Positions 32,143 through 40,571 of a stretch of DNA of 64,000 nucleotides are shown here, piece after piece. The position numbers were made by a program, and so were the translations under genes. The DNA is from Streptomyces hygroscopicus subsp. hygroscopicus (GTDB taxonomy: Bacteria; Actinomycetota; Actinomycetes; Streptomycetales; Streptomycetaceae), in contig NZ_BSSM01000025.1 of assembly GCF_030269125.1 (NCBI RefSeq), positions 1-64,000 on the forward strand, in the 5' to 3' direction. Under the pieces are notes generated by a model. The model searched no databases, had not been told where the DNA came from, and saw only the letters and a program-made list of their open reading frames with translations. The first letter of the stretch is position 1. Every line of letters starts with the position of its first letter.

Positions 32143-33048
32143 ATGCCTTCGAACGCCGGCCAGAGCGGCTCCCAGGGCGACAAGAAAGCGGCACCGCCGC
32201 TGCCCGCACCCCTGCGGGTGCCCGTCGCCGACTCCCACACCCACCTCGACATGCAGTCCGGCACGGTGGAGGAGGGCCTGGCGAAGGCCGCGTCGGTCGG
32301 GGTGACCAGGGTCGTCCAGGTCGGCTGCGACGTCGACGGCTCCCGGTGGGCGGCCGAGATCGCGCGGACGCACGAGAGCGTGCACGCCGCCGTCGCCCTC
32401 CACCCCAACGAGGCCCCGCGCATCGTCCACGGCGATCCCGACGGCTGGTCGCGGCAGGGGGCCAGGCGGCCGGGCGGGCAGGCGGCGCTGGACGAGGCGC
32501 TCGCCGAGATCGACCGGCTCGCCGCGCTGCCCCACGTCAGGGGCGTCGGCGAGACCGGCCTCGACTACTTCCGCACGGGTCCCGAGGGCAAGGAGGCCCA
32601 GGAGCGGTCCTTCCGCGCGCACATCGAGATCGCCAAGCGGCGCGGCAGGGCGCTGGTCATCCACGACCGGGAGGCCCACGCGGACGTGCTGCGCGTGCTC
32701 AAGGAGGAGGGCGCCCCCGAGCGCACCGTCTTCCACTGCTACTCCGGCGACGCCGAGATGGCCGGGATCTGCGCGCGCGAGGGCTATTTCATGTCCTTCG
32801 CCGGCAACGTCACCTTCAAGAACGCCCAGCATCTGCGCGACGCCCTCGCCGTCGCCCCGCTGGAACTGGTCCTCGTGGAGACCGACGCGCCCTTCCTCAC
32901 GCCGGCGCCGTACCGCGGACGGCCCAACGCGCCGTACCTCGTTCCGGTCACCGTGCGCGCGATGGCCGCGGTGCGCGGCATCGACGAAGACGTGCTGGCG
33001 ACGGCCCTGAACGCGAACACCGCCCGCGCCTTCGGCTACGAGGCGTAG
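32143..33048 (+). CDS. tatD: TatD family metal-dependent hydrolase
   Basis: 301 residues, ATG. A TIM-barrel 3'-5' exonuclease/DNase family. Metal ligands: H-x-H in DSHTHLD (about residues 30-36), the Glu of VGETGLDYFR, His in VIHDREAH, His in FHCYSG and Asp in ETDAPFLTPAPYRG. TatD, rpf, ksgA and ispE follow one another in the same direction, an order also seen in mycobacteria. Confidence 0.94.
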   Translation: MPSNAGQSGSQGDKKAAPPLPAPLRVPVADSHTHLDMQSGTVEEGLAKAASVGVTRVVQVGCDVDGSRWAAEIARTHESVHAAVALHPNEAPRIVHGDPDGWSRQGARRPGGQAALDEALAEIDRLAALPHVRGVGETGLDYFRTGPEGKEAQERSFRAHIEIAKRRGRALVIHDREAHADVLRVLKEEGAPERTVFHCYSGDAEMAGICAREGYFMSFAGNVTFKNAQHLRDALAVAPLELVLVETDAPFLTPAPYRGRPNAPYLVPVTVRAMAAVRGIDEDVLATALNANTARAFGYEA

Positions 33049-33081
33049 CCCCGCGTTCGTGACACCCCGTGGTCGAGTCGC

Positions 33082-33111
33082 TTGGGAGAGTGACCGGGGC
33101 TCCGCTAGGTT
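33082..33111 (+). promoter_or_regulatory. Candidate promoter for rpfB
   Basis: TTGGGA (33082-33087), an 18-base spacer, then TAGGTT (33106-33111). It would start transcription near 33118, which supports GTG 33156 rather than 33069 as the rpfB start. Confidence 0.45.
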
Positions 33112-33155
33112 CTGCCCCCGATCCGGACCTTTCGGCCCCTCTGGAGCGTGTCGGC

Positions 33156-34355
33156 GTGAGCAGCAACCCTCGGTTGGAGACCGGTACGGCGCCCGGCGTG
33201 TCGCCGGGGCGCCCCGCTGGGCGGCGCGCGCGCCGGCGCGGGGAGCGGGCGGCCGAACGCCCGGACTCCGTCGTGCGCCGGTTGGTGCCGCAGGCGCTGG
33301 TGGTGGCCTTCCTGGCCGGCGGCACCACCGCGTTCGTCGCGCAGGACCGGGCGATCCAGCTCAGCGTCGACGGCCGGCCGCGGTCGCTGCACACCTTCGC
33401 CGACGACGTGGACGCGCTGCTCGACGAGGAGGGCGTACGGGTGGGGGAGCACGACATGGTCGCGCCCGCCCCCGGCACACCGCTCACCGGCGGCGACGCG
33501 ATCGCGGTGCGCTACGGCCGTCCCGTGCGGCTCACGCTGGACGGTCGGCGGCACGAGGTGTGGACGACGGCGCACACGGTGGACGGGGCGCTGCGGGAGC
33601 TGGGGGTGCGGGCCGAGGGCGCGTACCTGTCGGCCTCGCGCTCCCAGCGCATCGGCCGCGCGGGGCTCGCGCTCGACGTGCGCACCGAGCGGGCGGTCAC
33701 CGTCATGGCCGACGGGCGGGCCCGCACGATCCGCACCAACGCGGCGACGGCACGGGAGGCGGTCGAGAGGGCGGGGGTCGCCCTCGGCCCCGACGACACG
33801 CTCTCCGTCCCGGCCGACAGCTTCCCGCGCGACGGGCAGACCGTGACGGTGCTGCGGGTGACCGGGGCGCGGGAGGTGCGCGAGCAGGCGATCCCGTTCC
33901 GGGTCGAGCGGACCTACGATCCCTCGCTGCTCAGGGGCACCGAGGTCGTGGCGCGTCCCGGGCGCCCGGGGCTGCGGCGGATCACCTACCTGCTGCGCAC
34001 GGTCAACGGGGTGCGGCAGAAGCCGCGCCGGGAGAGCGCGGAGGTGGTGCGGCGGCCGCGGAAGCAGGTGGTCCGCGTCGGCACGAAGCCGCTGCCGCGG
34101 GCCGGGCGGCCGGTCGACGCGCTCGACTGGCACGGGCTCGCGATGTGCGAGTCCGGCGGCGATCCGCACGCGGTGGACTCCTCGGGGACGTACGGGGGCC
34201 TGTACCAGTTCGACACGCACACGTGGCACACGCTGGGGGGCACGGGCCGGCCCCAGGACGCGCCGGCCTCCGAGCAGACGTACCGGGCGAAGAAGCTGTA
34301 CGTGCGGCGGGGGGAGAGTCCCTGGCCGCACTGCGGGGAGCGGTTGCACGGGTAG
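33156..34355 (+). CDS. rpfB: Resuscitation-promoting factor, RpfB-like
   Basis: 399 residues from GTG 33156. One membrane/signal segment (RLVPQALVVAFLAGGTTAFV) is followed by DUF348 repeats (RAIQLSVDGRPRSLHTFADDV, PVRLTLDGRRHEVWT, ERAVTVMADGRARTIRT), a G5-like region (EQAIPFRVERTYDPSLLRG) and a lysozyme-like transglycosylase domain with the catalytic Glu in AMCESGGDPHAV and two cysteines. It cleaves peptidoglycan outside the cell and promotes germination. Symbol by architecture and tatD-rpfB-ksgA-ispE synteny; Streptomyces numbering of rpf genes may differ. Confidence 0.88.
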   Translation: MSSNPRLETGTAPGVSPGRPAGRRARRRGERAAERPDSVVRRLVPQALVVAFLAGGTTAFVAQDRAIQLSVDGRPRSLHTFADDVDALLDEEGVRVGEHDMVAPAPGTPLTGGDAIAVRYGRPVRLTLDGRRHEVWTTAHTVDGALRELGVRAEGAYLSASRSQRIGRAGLALDVRTERAVTVMADGRARTIRTNAATAREAVERAGVALGPDDTLSVPADSFPRDGQTVTVLRVTGAREVREQAIPFRVERTYDPSLLRGTEVVARPGRPGLRRITYLLRTVNGVRQKPRRESAEVVRRPRKQVVRVGTKPLPRAGRPVDALDWHGLAMCESGGDPHAVDSSGTYGGLYQFDTHTWHTLGGTGRPQDAPASEQTYRAKKLYVRRGESPWPHCGERLHG

Positions 34356-34503
34356 GACCGGGGGCGGCCCGCGCGCTTCTCGGGGGGCGCGTCGCGGCCG
34401 GCCGCGCCCACGCGGCGGGGGGCGCGCACCGGCGCGGTCCCTCGGGGCGCCCCGGCGCGGGGACCTGGCAAGGGGGTGTCCCACCGCCCCGTACCCTTGT
34501 CCC

Positions 34504-35373
34504 GTGAGTAGCCCCGCCCCCGAGTCCCTCCTCGGCCCCGCCGACATCCGCGAGCTCGCGGCAGCGCTCGGTGTCCGCCCCACCAAGCAGCGCGGCCAGA
34601 ACTTCGTGATCGACGCGAACACGGTCCGCCGCATCGTCCGCACCGCCGAGGTCCGCCCCGACGACACCGTCGTGGAGGTCGGCCCCGGGCTCGGCTCGCT
34701 CACCCTCGCGCTGCTGGAGGTCGCCGACCGCGTCACCGCCGTGGAGATCGACGACGTCCTCGCCGCCGCCCTCCCGGCGACCATCGCCGCCCGCATGCCC
34801 GCCCGCGCCGACCGCTTCGCGCTGGTCCACTCGGACGCGATGCACGTCACCGAGCTGCCGGGCCCCGCACCGACCGCCCTCGTCGCGAACCTGCCGTACA
34901 ACGTCGCCGTCCCGGTGCTGCTGCACATGCTCGACACCTTCCCGAGCATCGAGCGCACCCTCGTGATGGTGCAGTCCGAGGTCGCCGACCGCCTCGCCGC
35001 CGCCCCGGGCTCCAAGGTGTACGGCGTCCCGTCCGTGAAGGCCAACTGGTACGCCGAGGTCAAGCGCGCCGGCGCCATCGGCCGCAACGTCTTCTGGCCC
35101 GCGCCCAACGTCGACAGCGGGCTCGTCTCCCTCGTGCGGCGCACCGAGCCGATCAGGACGACGGCCACGAGGCGGCAGGTCTTCGCGGTGGTCGACGCGG
35201 CCTTCGCGCAGCGCCGCAAGACCCTGCGGGCCGCGCTCGCCGGCTGGGCCGGCTCCGCGGCCGCCGCCGAGGCCGCCCTGGTCGCCGCCGGGATCTCCCC
35301 GCAGGCCCGCGGCGAGTCGCTGACGGTCGAGGAGTTCGCCCGCATCGCCGAGCACGCCCAGACCGGCGTCTGA
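34504..35373 (+). CDS. ksgA: 16S rRNA dimethyladenosine transferase
   Basis: 289 residues, GTG. KsgA dimethylates A1518 and A1519 at the end of 16S rRNA during 30S assembly. Motifs: KQRGQNFVID (residues 31-40), the SAM-binding VVEVGPGLGSLTLALL, VEIDDVLAAAL, the catalytic LVANLPYNVAVPVL and the late AFAQRRKTLRAAL. It lies 30 bases upstream of ispE and is probably cotranscribed with it. Confidence 0.95.
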   Translation: MSSPAPESLLGPADIRELAAALGVRPTKQRGQNFVIDANTVRRIVRTAEVRPDDTVVEVGPGLGSLTLALLEVADRVTAVEIDDVLAAALPATIAARMPARADRFALVHSDAMHVTELPGPAPTALVANLPYNVAVPVLLHMLDTFPSIERTLVMVQSEVADRLAAAPGSKVYGVPSVKANWYAEVKRAGAIGRNVFWPAPNVDSGLVSLVRRTEPIRTTATRRQVFAVVDAAFAQRRKTLRAALAGWAGSAAAAEAALVAAGISPQARGESLTVEEFARIAEHAQTGV

Positions 35374-35403
35374 CGCCGGCCCCCGCACAGCCCAAGGAGC
35401 GCA

Positions 35404-36297
35404 GTGAGCGTCACGGTCCGCGTCCCCGCCAAGGTCAACGTCCAGCTCGCGGTGGGCGCCGCCCGCCCCGACGGGTTCCACGACCTCGCCAACGTCTTCC
35501 TCGCCGTCGGCCTGTACGACGAGATCACCGTCACCCCCGCCGACGAACTGCGCGTCACCTGCGCGGGCCCGGACGCCGCCCAGGTGCCGCTGGACCGCAC
35601 CAACCTCGCCGCCCGCGCCGCGCTCGCGCTCGCCGCGCGCCGGGGCGTCGAGCCGAACGTGCACCTCCACATCGCCAAGGACATCCCCGTCGCCGGCGGC
35701 ATGGCGGGCGGCAGCGCGGACGGCGCGGGCGCGCTGCTCGCGTGCGACACGTTGTGGGGCACCGGGGCCTCGCGGGCCGAACTCCTCGCGATCTGCGCCG
35801 AGTTGGGCAGCGACGTGCCGTTCAGTCTGGTCGGCGGGGCCGCGCTGGGCGTCGGCCGCGGCGAGCAGCTGACCGGCCTCGACGTCGGCGGCGCCTTCCA
35901 CTGGGTGTTCGCGATGGCCGAGCGGGGGCTGTCCACGCCGGCGGTCTTCCGCGAGTTCGACCGGCTGGCCGAGGGGCGCGCGATCCCGGAGCCGGTGGCC
36001 TCGCGGGACCTGCTGGACGCGCTGGCGAAGGGCGACGCCGACGCCCTGGCGGCGGCGGTCACGAACGACCTCCAGCCCGCCGCGCTGTCCCTCTTCCCGG
36101 AACTGTCCGCCACGCTGGCCGCCGGCCGCGACGCGGGCGCCCTCGCCTCCCTGGTCTCCGGCTCCGGCCCGACGACGGCCTTCCTCGCGCGGGACGCCGG
36201 CGCGGCGGAGGAGGTCGCGCGGGCCCTGCGGGACTCGGGCACCTGCCGCACGGTACGGACGGCGCAGGGGCCGGTGCCGGGGGCGACGGTGGTCTGA
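35404..36297 (+). CDS. ispE: 4-diphosphocytidyl-2-C-methyl-D-erythritol kinase
   Basis: 297 residues, GTG with GGAGC upstream. A GHMP kinase of the MEP isoprenoid pathway. Motifs: VRVPAKVNVQLAVGAARPDGFHDL at the start (substrate binding), the ATP loop VAGGMAGGSADGAGALLA (about residue 98), the catalytic Asp in GSDVPFSLVGG and a glycine-rich VSGSGPTTAFL. It follows ksgA as in many bacteria. The conserved Leu in GGGLGGGS of other species is Met here, a minor change. Confidence 0.95.
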   Translation: MSVTVRVPAKVNVQLAVGAARPDGFHDLANVFLAVGLYDEITVTPADELRVTCAGPDAAQVPLDRTNLAARAALALAARRGVEPNVHLHIAKDIPVAGGMAGGSADGAGALLACDTLWGTGASRAELLAICAELGSDVPFSLVGGAALGVGRGEQLTGLDVGGAFHWVFAMAERGLSTPAVFREFDRLAEGRAIPEPVASRDLLDALAKGDADALAAAVTNDLQPAALSLFPELSATLAAGRDAGALASLVSGSGPTTAFLARDAGAAEEVARALRDSGTCRTVRTAQGPVPGATVV

Positions 36298-36436
36298 GCG
36301 GGTTCGGTACCCGTCGCGGGCGCACGGAGGGTGACCGTCCCCTCGCGCGACACCCCCCGCCCCCGAGGCCCTACGCTAGAAAGCTGACCCACGCGGCGGA
36401 GCCGCATGTCGATACCGCCCCGGGCGCAGGAGTGAA

Positions 36437-38245
36437 ATGGCCGTCAACCTGGTCAATGTCGAGAACGTCAGCAAGGTGTACGGCACCCGTGCCCTGCTGG
36501 ACGGCGTCTCGCTCGGTGTGCAGGAAGGGGACCGGATCGGGGTCGTCGGCCGCAACGGCGACGGGAAGACCACCCTGATCCGGATGCTCGCCAAGCTGGA
36601 GGAGGCCGACACCGGGCGCGTGACGCACTCCGGCGGACTGCGCCTCGGCGTGCTCACCCAGCACGACTCGCTCGACCCGGCCGCCACCGTGCGCCACGAG
36701 GTGATCGGCGACATGGCCGACCACGAGTGGGCCGGGAACGCCAAGGTCAGGGACGTGCTGACCGGCCTGTTCGGCGGGCTGGACCTGCCCGGCTTCCCCA
36801 AGGGCCTGGACACCGTCATCGGCCCGCTGTCCGGCGGCGAGCGGCGCCGCATCGCGCTGGCCAAGCTGCTGATCGAGGAGCAGGACCTGCTCGTCCTGGA
36901 CGAGCCCACCAACCACCTCGACGTCGAGGGCATCTCCTGGCTCGCCCGGCACCTCCAGAACCGCCGCTCGGCACTGGTCTGCGTCACCCACGACCGCTGG
37001 TTCCTGGACCAGGTCTGCACCCGCATGTGGGACGTGCAGCGCGGCGATGTGTACGAGTACGAGGGCGGCTACTCCGACTACGTCTTCGCCCGCGCCGAGC
37101 GCGAGCGCATCGCCGCCACCGAGGAGGCCAAGCGGCAGAACCTGGTCCGCAAGGAGCTGGCCTGGCTGCGCCGTGGCGCCCCCGCCCGCACCTCCAAGCC
37201 CCGCTTCCGGGTGGAGGCGGCCAACGAGCTGATCGCCGACGTGCCGCCGCCCCGCGACAGCAGCGAGCTGATGAAGTTCGCCTCCTCCCGGCTCGGCAAG
37301 ACGGTCTTCGACCTGGAGGACGTCACCGTCCAGGCCGGGCCCAAGGTGCTGCTCAAGCACGTCACCTGGCAGCTGGGCCCCGGCGACCGGATCGGCCTCG
37401 TCGGGGTGAACGGCGCCGGCAAGACCTCGCTGCTGCGCGCCATGACCGAGGCCGCCCGATCCGAGGGCGAGGAGCAGCCGGCCGGCGGCCGGATCACCGT
37501 CGGCCGGACGGTCAGGCTCGCCTACCTCTCCCAGGAGGTCGCCGAACTCGACCCCACCTGGCGGGTCCTGGAGGCCGTGCAGCGCGTGCGCGAGCGCGTC
37601 GACCTCGGCAAGGGCCGCGAGATGACCGCGGGCCAGCTGTGCGAGACCTTCGGGTTCACCAAGGAGAAGCAGTGGACGCCGGTCGGCGACCTCTCCGGCG
37701 GTGAGCGCCGCCGTCTCCAGCTGCTGCGGCTGCTGATGGACGAGCCCAACGTCCTCTTCCTGGACGAGCCCACCAACGACCTCGACATCGAGACCCTCAC
37801 CCAGCTGGAGGACCTCCTCGACGGCTGGCCCGGCTCGATGATCGTCATCTCCCACGACCGGTTCTTCGTGGAGCGCACCACGGACCGGGTCTTCGCCCTG
37901 CTCGGCGACGGGGCCCTGCGGATGCTGCCGCGCGGCATCGACGAGTACCTGGAGCGGCGGCAGCGGATGGAGGAGGCGGTCGCCGAGCGCGCCGCCGCCG
38001 CCGCGCCCAAGCCGGCCACGCAGGAGAAGAGCGCCGCCGACCAGCGCGCCGCCAAGAAGGAACTCCAGAAGATCGAGCGGCAGTTGGACAAGGTCTCCGA
38101 CAAGGAGACCAGGCTGCACGCCCAGATCGCCGAGAACGCCACGGACTTCGCCAAGGTGGCCGAATTGGACGCCCAGTTGCGGGAACTCGCCGGTGAGCGC
38201 GAGGAACTGGAGCTGCGCTGGCTGGAGCTGGCGGAGGACGCGTAG
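36437..38245 (+). CDS. ABC-F family ATP-binding protein
   Basis: 602 residues, ATG. Two ABC ATPase domains on one chain without membrane helices: Walker A GRNGDGKTT and GVNGAGKTS, signatures LSGGERRRIALAK and LSGGERRRLQLLR, and Walker B VLDEPTNHLDV and FLDEPTNDLDI. Between them lies the tRNA-contacting linker (EEAKRQNLVRKELAWLRRG), and at the C-terminus a long coiled coil (QRAAKKELQKIERQLDKV), as in Uup-like members. ABC-F proteins act on stalled or early ribosomes, some giving antibiotic resistance. This one looks like a housekeeping Uup/EttA-type member. Confidence 0.92.
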   Translation: MAVNLVNVENVSKVYGTRALLDGVSLGVQEGDRIGVVGRNGDGKTTLIRMLAKLEEADTGRVTHSGGLRLGVLTQHDSLDPAATVRHEVIGDMADHEWAGNAKVRDVLTGLFGGLDLPGFPKGLDTVIGPLSGGERRRIALAKLLIEEQDLLVLDEPTNHLDVEGISWLARHLQNRRSALVCVTHDRWFLDQVCTRMWDVQRGDVYEYEGGYSDYVFARAERERIAATEEAKRQNLVRKELAWLRRGAPARTSKPRFRVEAANELIADVPPPRDSSELMKFASSRLGKTVFDLEDVTVQAGPKVLLKHVTWQLGPGDRIGLVGVNGAGKTSLLRAMTEAARSEGEEQPAGGRITVGRTVRLAYLSQEVAELDPTWRVLEAVQRVRERVDLGKGREMTAGQLCETFGFTKEKQWTPVGDLSGGERRRLQLLRLLMDEPNVLFLDEPTNDLDIETLTQLEDLLDGWPGSMIVISHDRFFVERTTDRVFALLGDGALRMLPRGIDEYLERRQRMEEAVAERAAAAAPKPATQEKSAADQRAAKKELQKIERQLDKVSDKETRLHAQIAENATDFAKVAELDAQLRELAGEREELELRWLELAEDA

Positions 38246-38356
38246 CACCCCGCCCGCCTCGAATCGGCCAGCACGGCAAGCGCGTTGCCCCGGCGCGCGG
38301 TAGGGCGCGCGTGCGCCGCGTGAAGGGGGCGTGAAGGCGCGTAACGGCGGCATCAC

Positions 38357-38395
38357 GGGCCGGTCCTCCCTTGGGAACAGGGAGGGATCCGGCCC
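38357..38395 (+). terminator. Terminator after the ABC-F gene
   Basis: Stems GGGCCGG (38357-38363) and CCTCCCT (38365-38371) pair with AGGGAGG (38379-38385) and CCGGCCC (38389-38395), giving 14 pairs with a small internal loop. The rest of the 271-base gap to the next gene probably holds the promoter of the propeller gene; no clear boxes were found. Confidence 0.75.
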
Positions 38396-38516
38396 GCTCC
38401 GCTGTCCGTACCGAGTGATAGAAAGGCCGTCTGAGAACCGTCTGCACAACGACCCAGGGTCCGTCGAGAACCTCAGGGCGTGGCTAAAAATCAGTGAACG
38501 AGGGGGAAGAGCGCTG

Positions 38517-40508
38517 ATGACTCAGCCGCCCGACCAGTCGCCCAGCGGCGGCTTCGGAGCACCGCAGGACCCAAGGGATCCGAGAGACCCGAGGGACCCG
38601 AGGAACCAGCCTCCGCAGGGCGGCGGCTTCGGCGCCCCGCCCGCACCGGCGACGCCCACCGCTCCCGCGGCCCCGGCCGTCCCGCCGCCGACGGTCCTGT
38701 CCAAGCCGGCCGGGAATCCGCCGTCGGCCGATCCTGCCGCGGCGCCGCCCGCGCCCCAGGCCCGGACCGGCCCGCCGCCGCAGCCGGGACAGCCGCCCCA
38801 GCCCCCGCAGCAGCCGGGGCCCGGCTACGGCTACCCGCAGCAGCCCGGCCCCTACGGAGCCCCTTCGGCACCCGGCACCCCCGGCCCCTACGGAGCCCCT
38901 ACGGCACCCGGCACCCCCGGCCCCTACGGCTACCCGCAGCAGCCTCAGCCGGGCCCTTACGGGCAGCAGCCCCAGCCGGGCCCTTACGGGCAGCAGCCCC
39001 AGCCCGGTTACGGCTTCCCGCAGCAGCCGCCGTACCCCGGTGCCCCCGGCGCGGCGCCGGGCGGTCCCTTCCCGCCCCCGAGCGGCGGCGGCAAGAAGAA
39101 GACGGCACTGATCGTCGGTGCCGCGGCGGCCGCGCTGCTCGTCATAGCCGGCACCGTCTACGCCGTCACCAGCGGCGGCGACGACGGAAAGAAGAAGCCC
39201 GTCGCCGAGCAGAGCGGCAGCGGCGCACCGACCGCCTCCGGCGCCCCCTCGCCCGGCTCCTCGTCCACCGGCGGCGACGACCCCGAGGACCTCAACAAGG
39301 GCCGCGCGCCCGGCGAGGCGAAGGTGCTCTGGTACAAGTCGGCGCCGGACGCCCCCGGTTCGGGCGCCGACGCCCCCGGCATGTGGATCGCCGGGAACAC
39401 GGTGGTGAAGGCGGCGTACAAGCAGGTCTTCGCCTACGACACCGGCAACGGCAGCTCCCCCTGGGGGCCCCTCGACTTCCCGCAGAAGATCTGCGCGGTC
39501 ACCCCGCAGAAGTCGGACGACGGCAAGGTCGTCGTGGCGTACATGAACGGCGCCGGCGACAACGCCAAGTGCAACCAGATGGAGCAGCTCGACCTCGCCA
39601 CCGGCAAGAAAGGCTGGAGCGCCCAGGTCGCCGACGGCGGGCTGTTCGACAGCGCGCTCAACGTCGAACTCAGCGTGGTGGGCCGCACGTTGATGGTGGG
39701 CCGCTCCGAGTCGGGCACGGCCTACGACATCGACAGCGGCAAGAAGCTGTACGACAAGAAGCGCTACGGCAACGCCTGCTTCCCGGCCGGGTACGCGGGC
39801 GGCGACGGCCGGCTGGTCCAGGTGGCGTCCTGCGCGGCGTCGACCAGCACCGAGCACGACGAGCTGCAGGAACTCGACCCGGCCACCGGCAGGGTGAAGT
39901 GGACCCAGCGCCTGAAGAAGGGCTGGCAGGTCAGCCGGGTGTACTCGATGAACCCGCTGGTGGTCTACCTGACCAACGAGGACAAGAAGGTGTGGAACAT
40001 CTCCACCTTCACCTCGGGCGGCACGTTCCGCTCCCAGGTCAAGGTCGACGAGAAGTTCTCGCCCCGCTGCGGCTGGGCGATCCTGCAGCGCGACCTCCAG
40101 GGCTGCCAGGGGGTCGCGGCCGACGCCGACACGCTGTACCTGCCCACGGACGCGACGACCGGCGCCAACGAGATCGTCGCGATCAGCCTCGACAGCGGCA
40201 AGGCGAAGTGGCGGGTCAAGTCCCCGGCCGAGGAGCCGATGTCGCCGATGAAGACCGAGGGCGGCAGGCTCATCGCGTATGTGCAGCCGTCGTACGACGC
40301 GGGCGGCCAGGTCGTCTCGATCCCGACCGCCGGCTCCTCCCACGGCACCACGAAGCTGCTCCAGAACCCGCAGGGCACCGCGGAGATCGAGGACACCTTC
40401 TACGACGGCGTCGTGGACTGGGCCGACGGGCGCTTCATCATCTCGTCCGGCCGGCTGAACGGCAGTGACGAGGCGAAGGAGAAGCTGATCATGGCCTTCG
40501 GCAACTGA
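38517..40508 (+). CDS. Membrane-anchored PQQ-like beta-propeller protein, paralogue 1
   Basis: 663 residues, ATG 38517. A disordered Pro/Gly/Gln cytoplasmic region (about 1-195) with short tandem repeats (DPRDPRDPR; PYGAP-APGTPG; QPGPYGQQP), one membrane helix (KKTALIVGAAAAALLVIAGTVYAV), a Ser/Gly/Asp linker, then an outer beta-propeller with PQQ-type blades (YDIDSGKKLYDKK, LDPATGRVKWTQRL, SLDSGKAKWRV). Cysteines in the propeller may pair. It is followed closely by a paralogue of the same layout. PQQ-binding residues are not evident; a scaffold or ligand-sensing role is more likely than an enzyme. Confidence 0.85.
   Translation: MTQPPDQSPSGGFGAPQDPRDPRDPRDPRNQPPQGGGFGAPPAPATPTAPAAPAVPPPTVLSKPAGNPPSADPAAAPPAPQARTGPPPQPGQPPQPPQQPGPGYGYPQQPGPYGAPSAPGTPGPYGAPTAPGTPGPYGYPQQPQPGPYGQQPQPGPYGQQPQPGYGFPQQPPYPGAPGAAPGGPFPPPSGGGKKKTALIVGAAAAALLVIAGTVYAVTSGGDDGKKKPVAEQSGSGAPTASGAPSPGSSSTGGDDPEDLNKGRAPGEAKVLWYKSAPDAPGSGADAPGMWIAGNTVVKAAYKQVFAYDTGNGSSPWGPLDFPQKICAVTPQKSDDGKVVVAYMNGAGDNAKCNQMEQLDLATGKKGWSAQVADGGLFDSALNVELSVVGRTLMVGRSESGTAYDIDSGKKLYDKKRYGNACFPAGYAGGDGRLVQVASCAASTSTEHDELQELDPATGRVKWTQRLKKGWQVSRVYSMNPLVVYLTNEDKKVWNISTFTSGGTFRSQVKVDEKFSPRCGWAILQRDLQGCQGVAADADTLYLPTDATTGANEIVAISLDSGKAKWRVKSPAEEPMSPMKTEGGRLIAYVQPSYDAGGQVVSIPTAGSSHGTTKLLQNPQGTAEIEDTFYDGVVDWADGRFIISSGRLNGSDEAKEKLIMAFGN
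38847..38999. repeat. Tandem 36-base and 27-base repeats in the disordered region
   Basis: Two 36-base units (38847-38882 and 38883-38918) differ at one position and encode GPYGAP-APGTP; a third begins at 38919. Two identical 27-base units (38946-38972 and 38973-38999) encode QPGPYGQQP. Their in-frame lengths allow copy-number change without loss of the gene. Confidence 0.8.
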
Positions 40509-40571
40509 GCCCGGCCGCTCCCCGTTCCGTCCGCCGTCCGGCCTTCCGAGTGTCACCGAGGTACCCGAGCC

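Noticed and set aside
33049..33155. c-di-AMP (ydaO-type) riboswitch before rpfB, as known for another Streptomyces rpf gene
   Set aside because: The gap is only 107 bases, contains a plausible promoter in its middle and lacks the conserved ydaO segments.
33105..36407. An 1100-codon open frame on the minus strand
   Set aside because: Antisense to rpfB, ksgA and ispE, all three with clear motifs on the plus strand.
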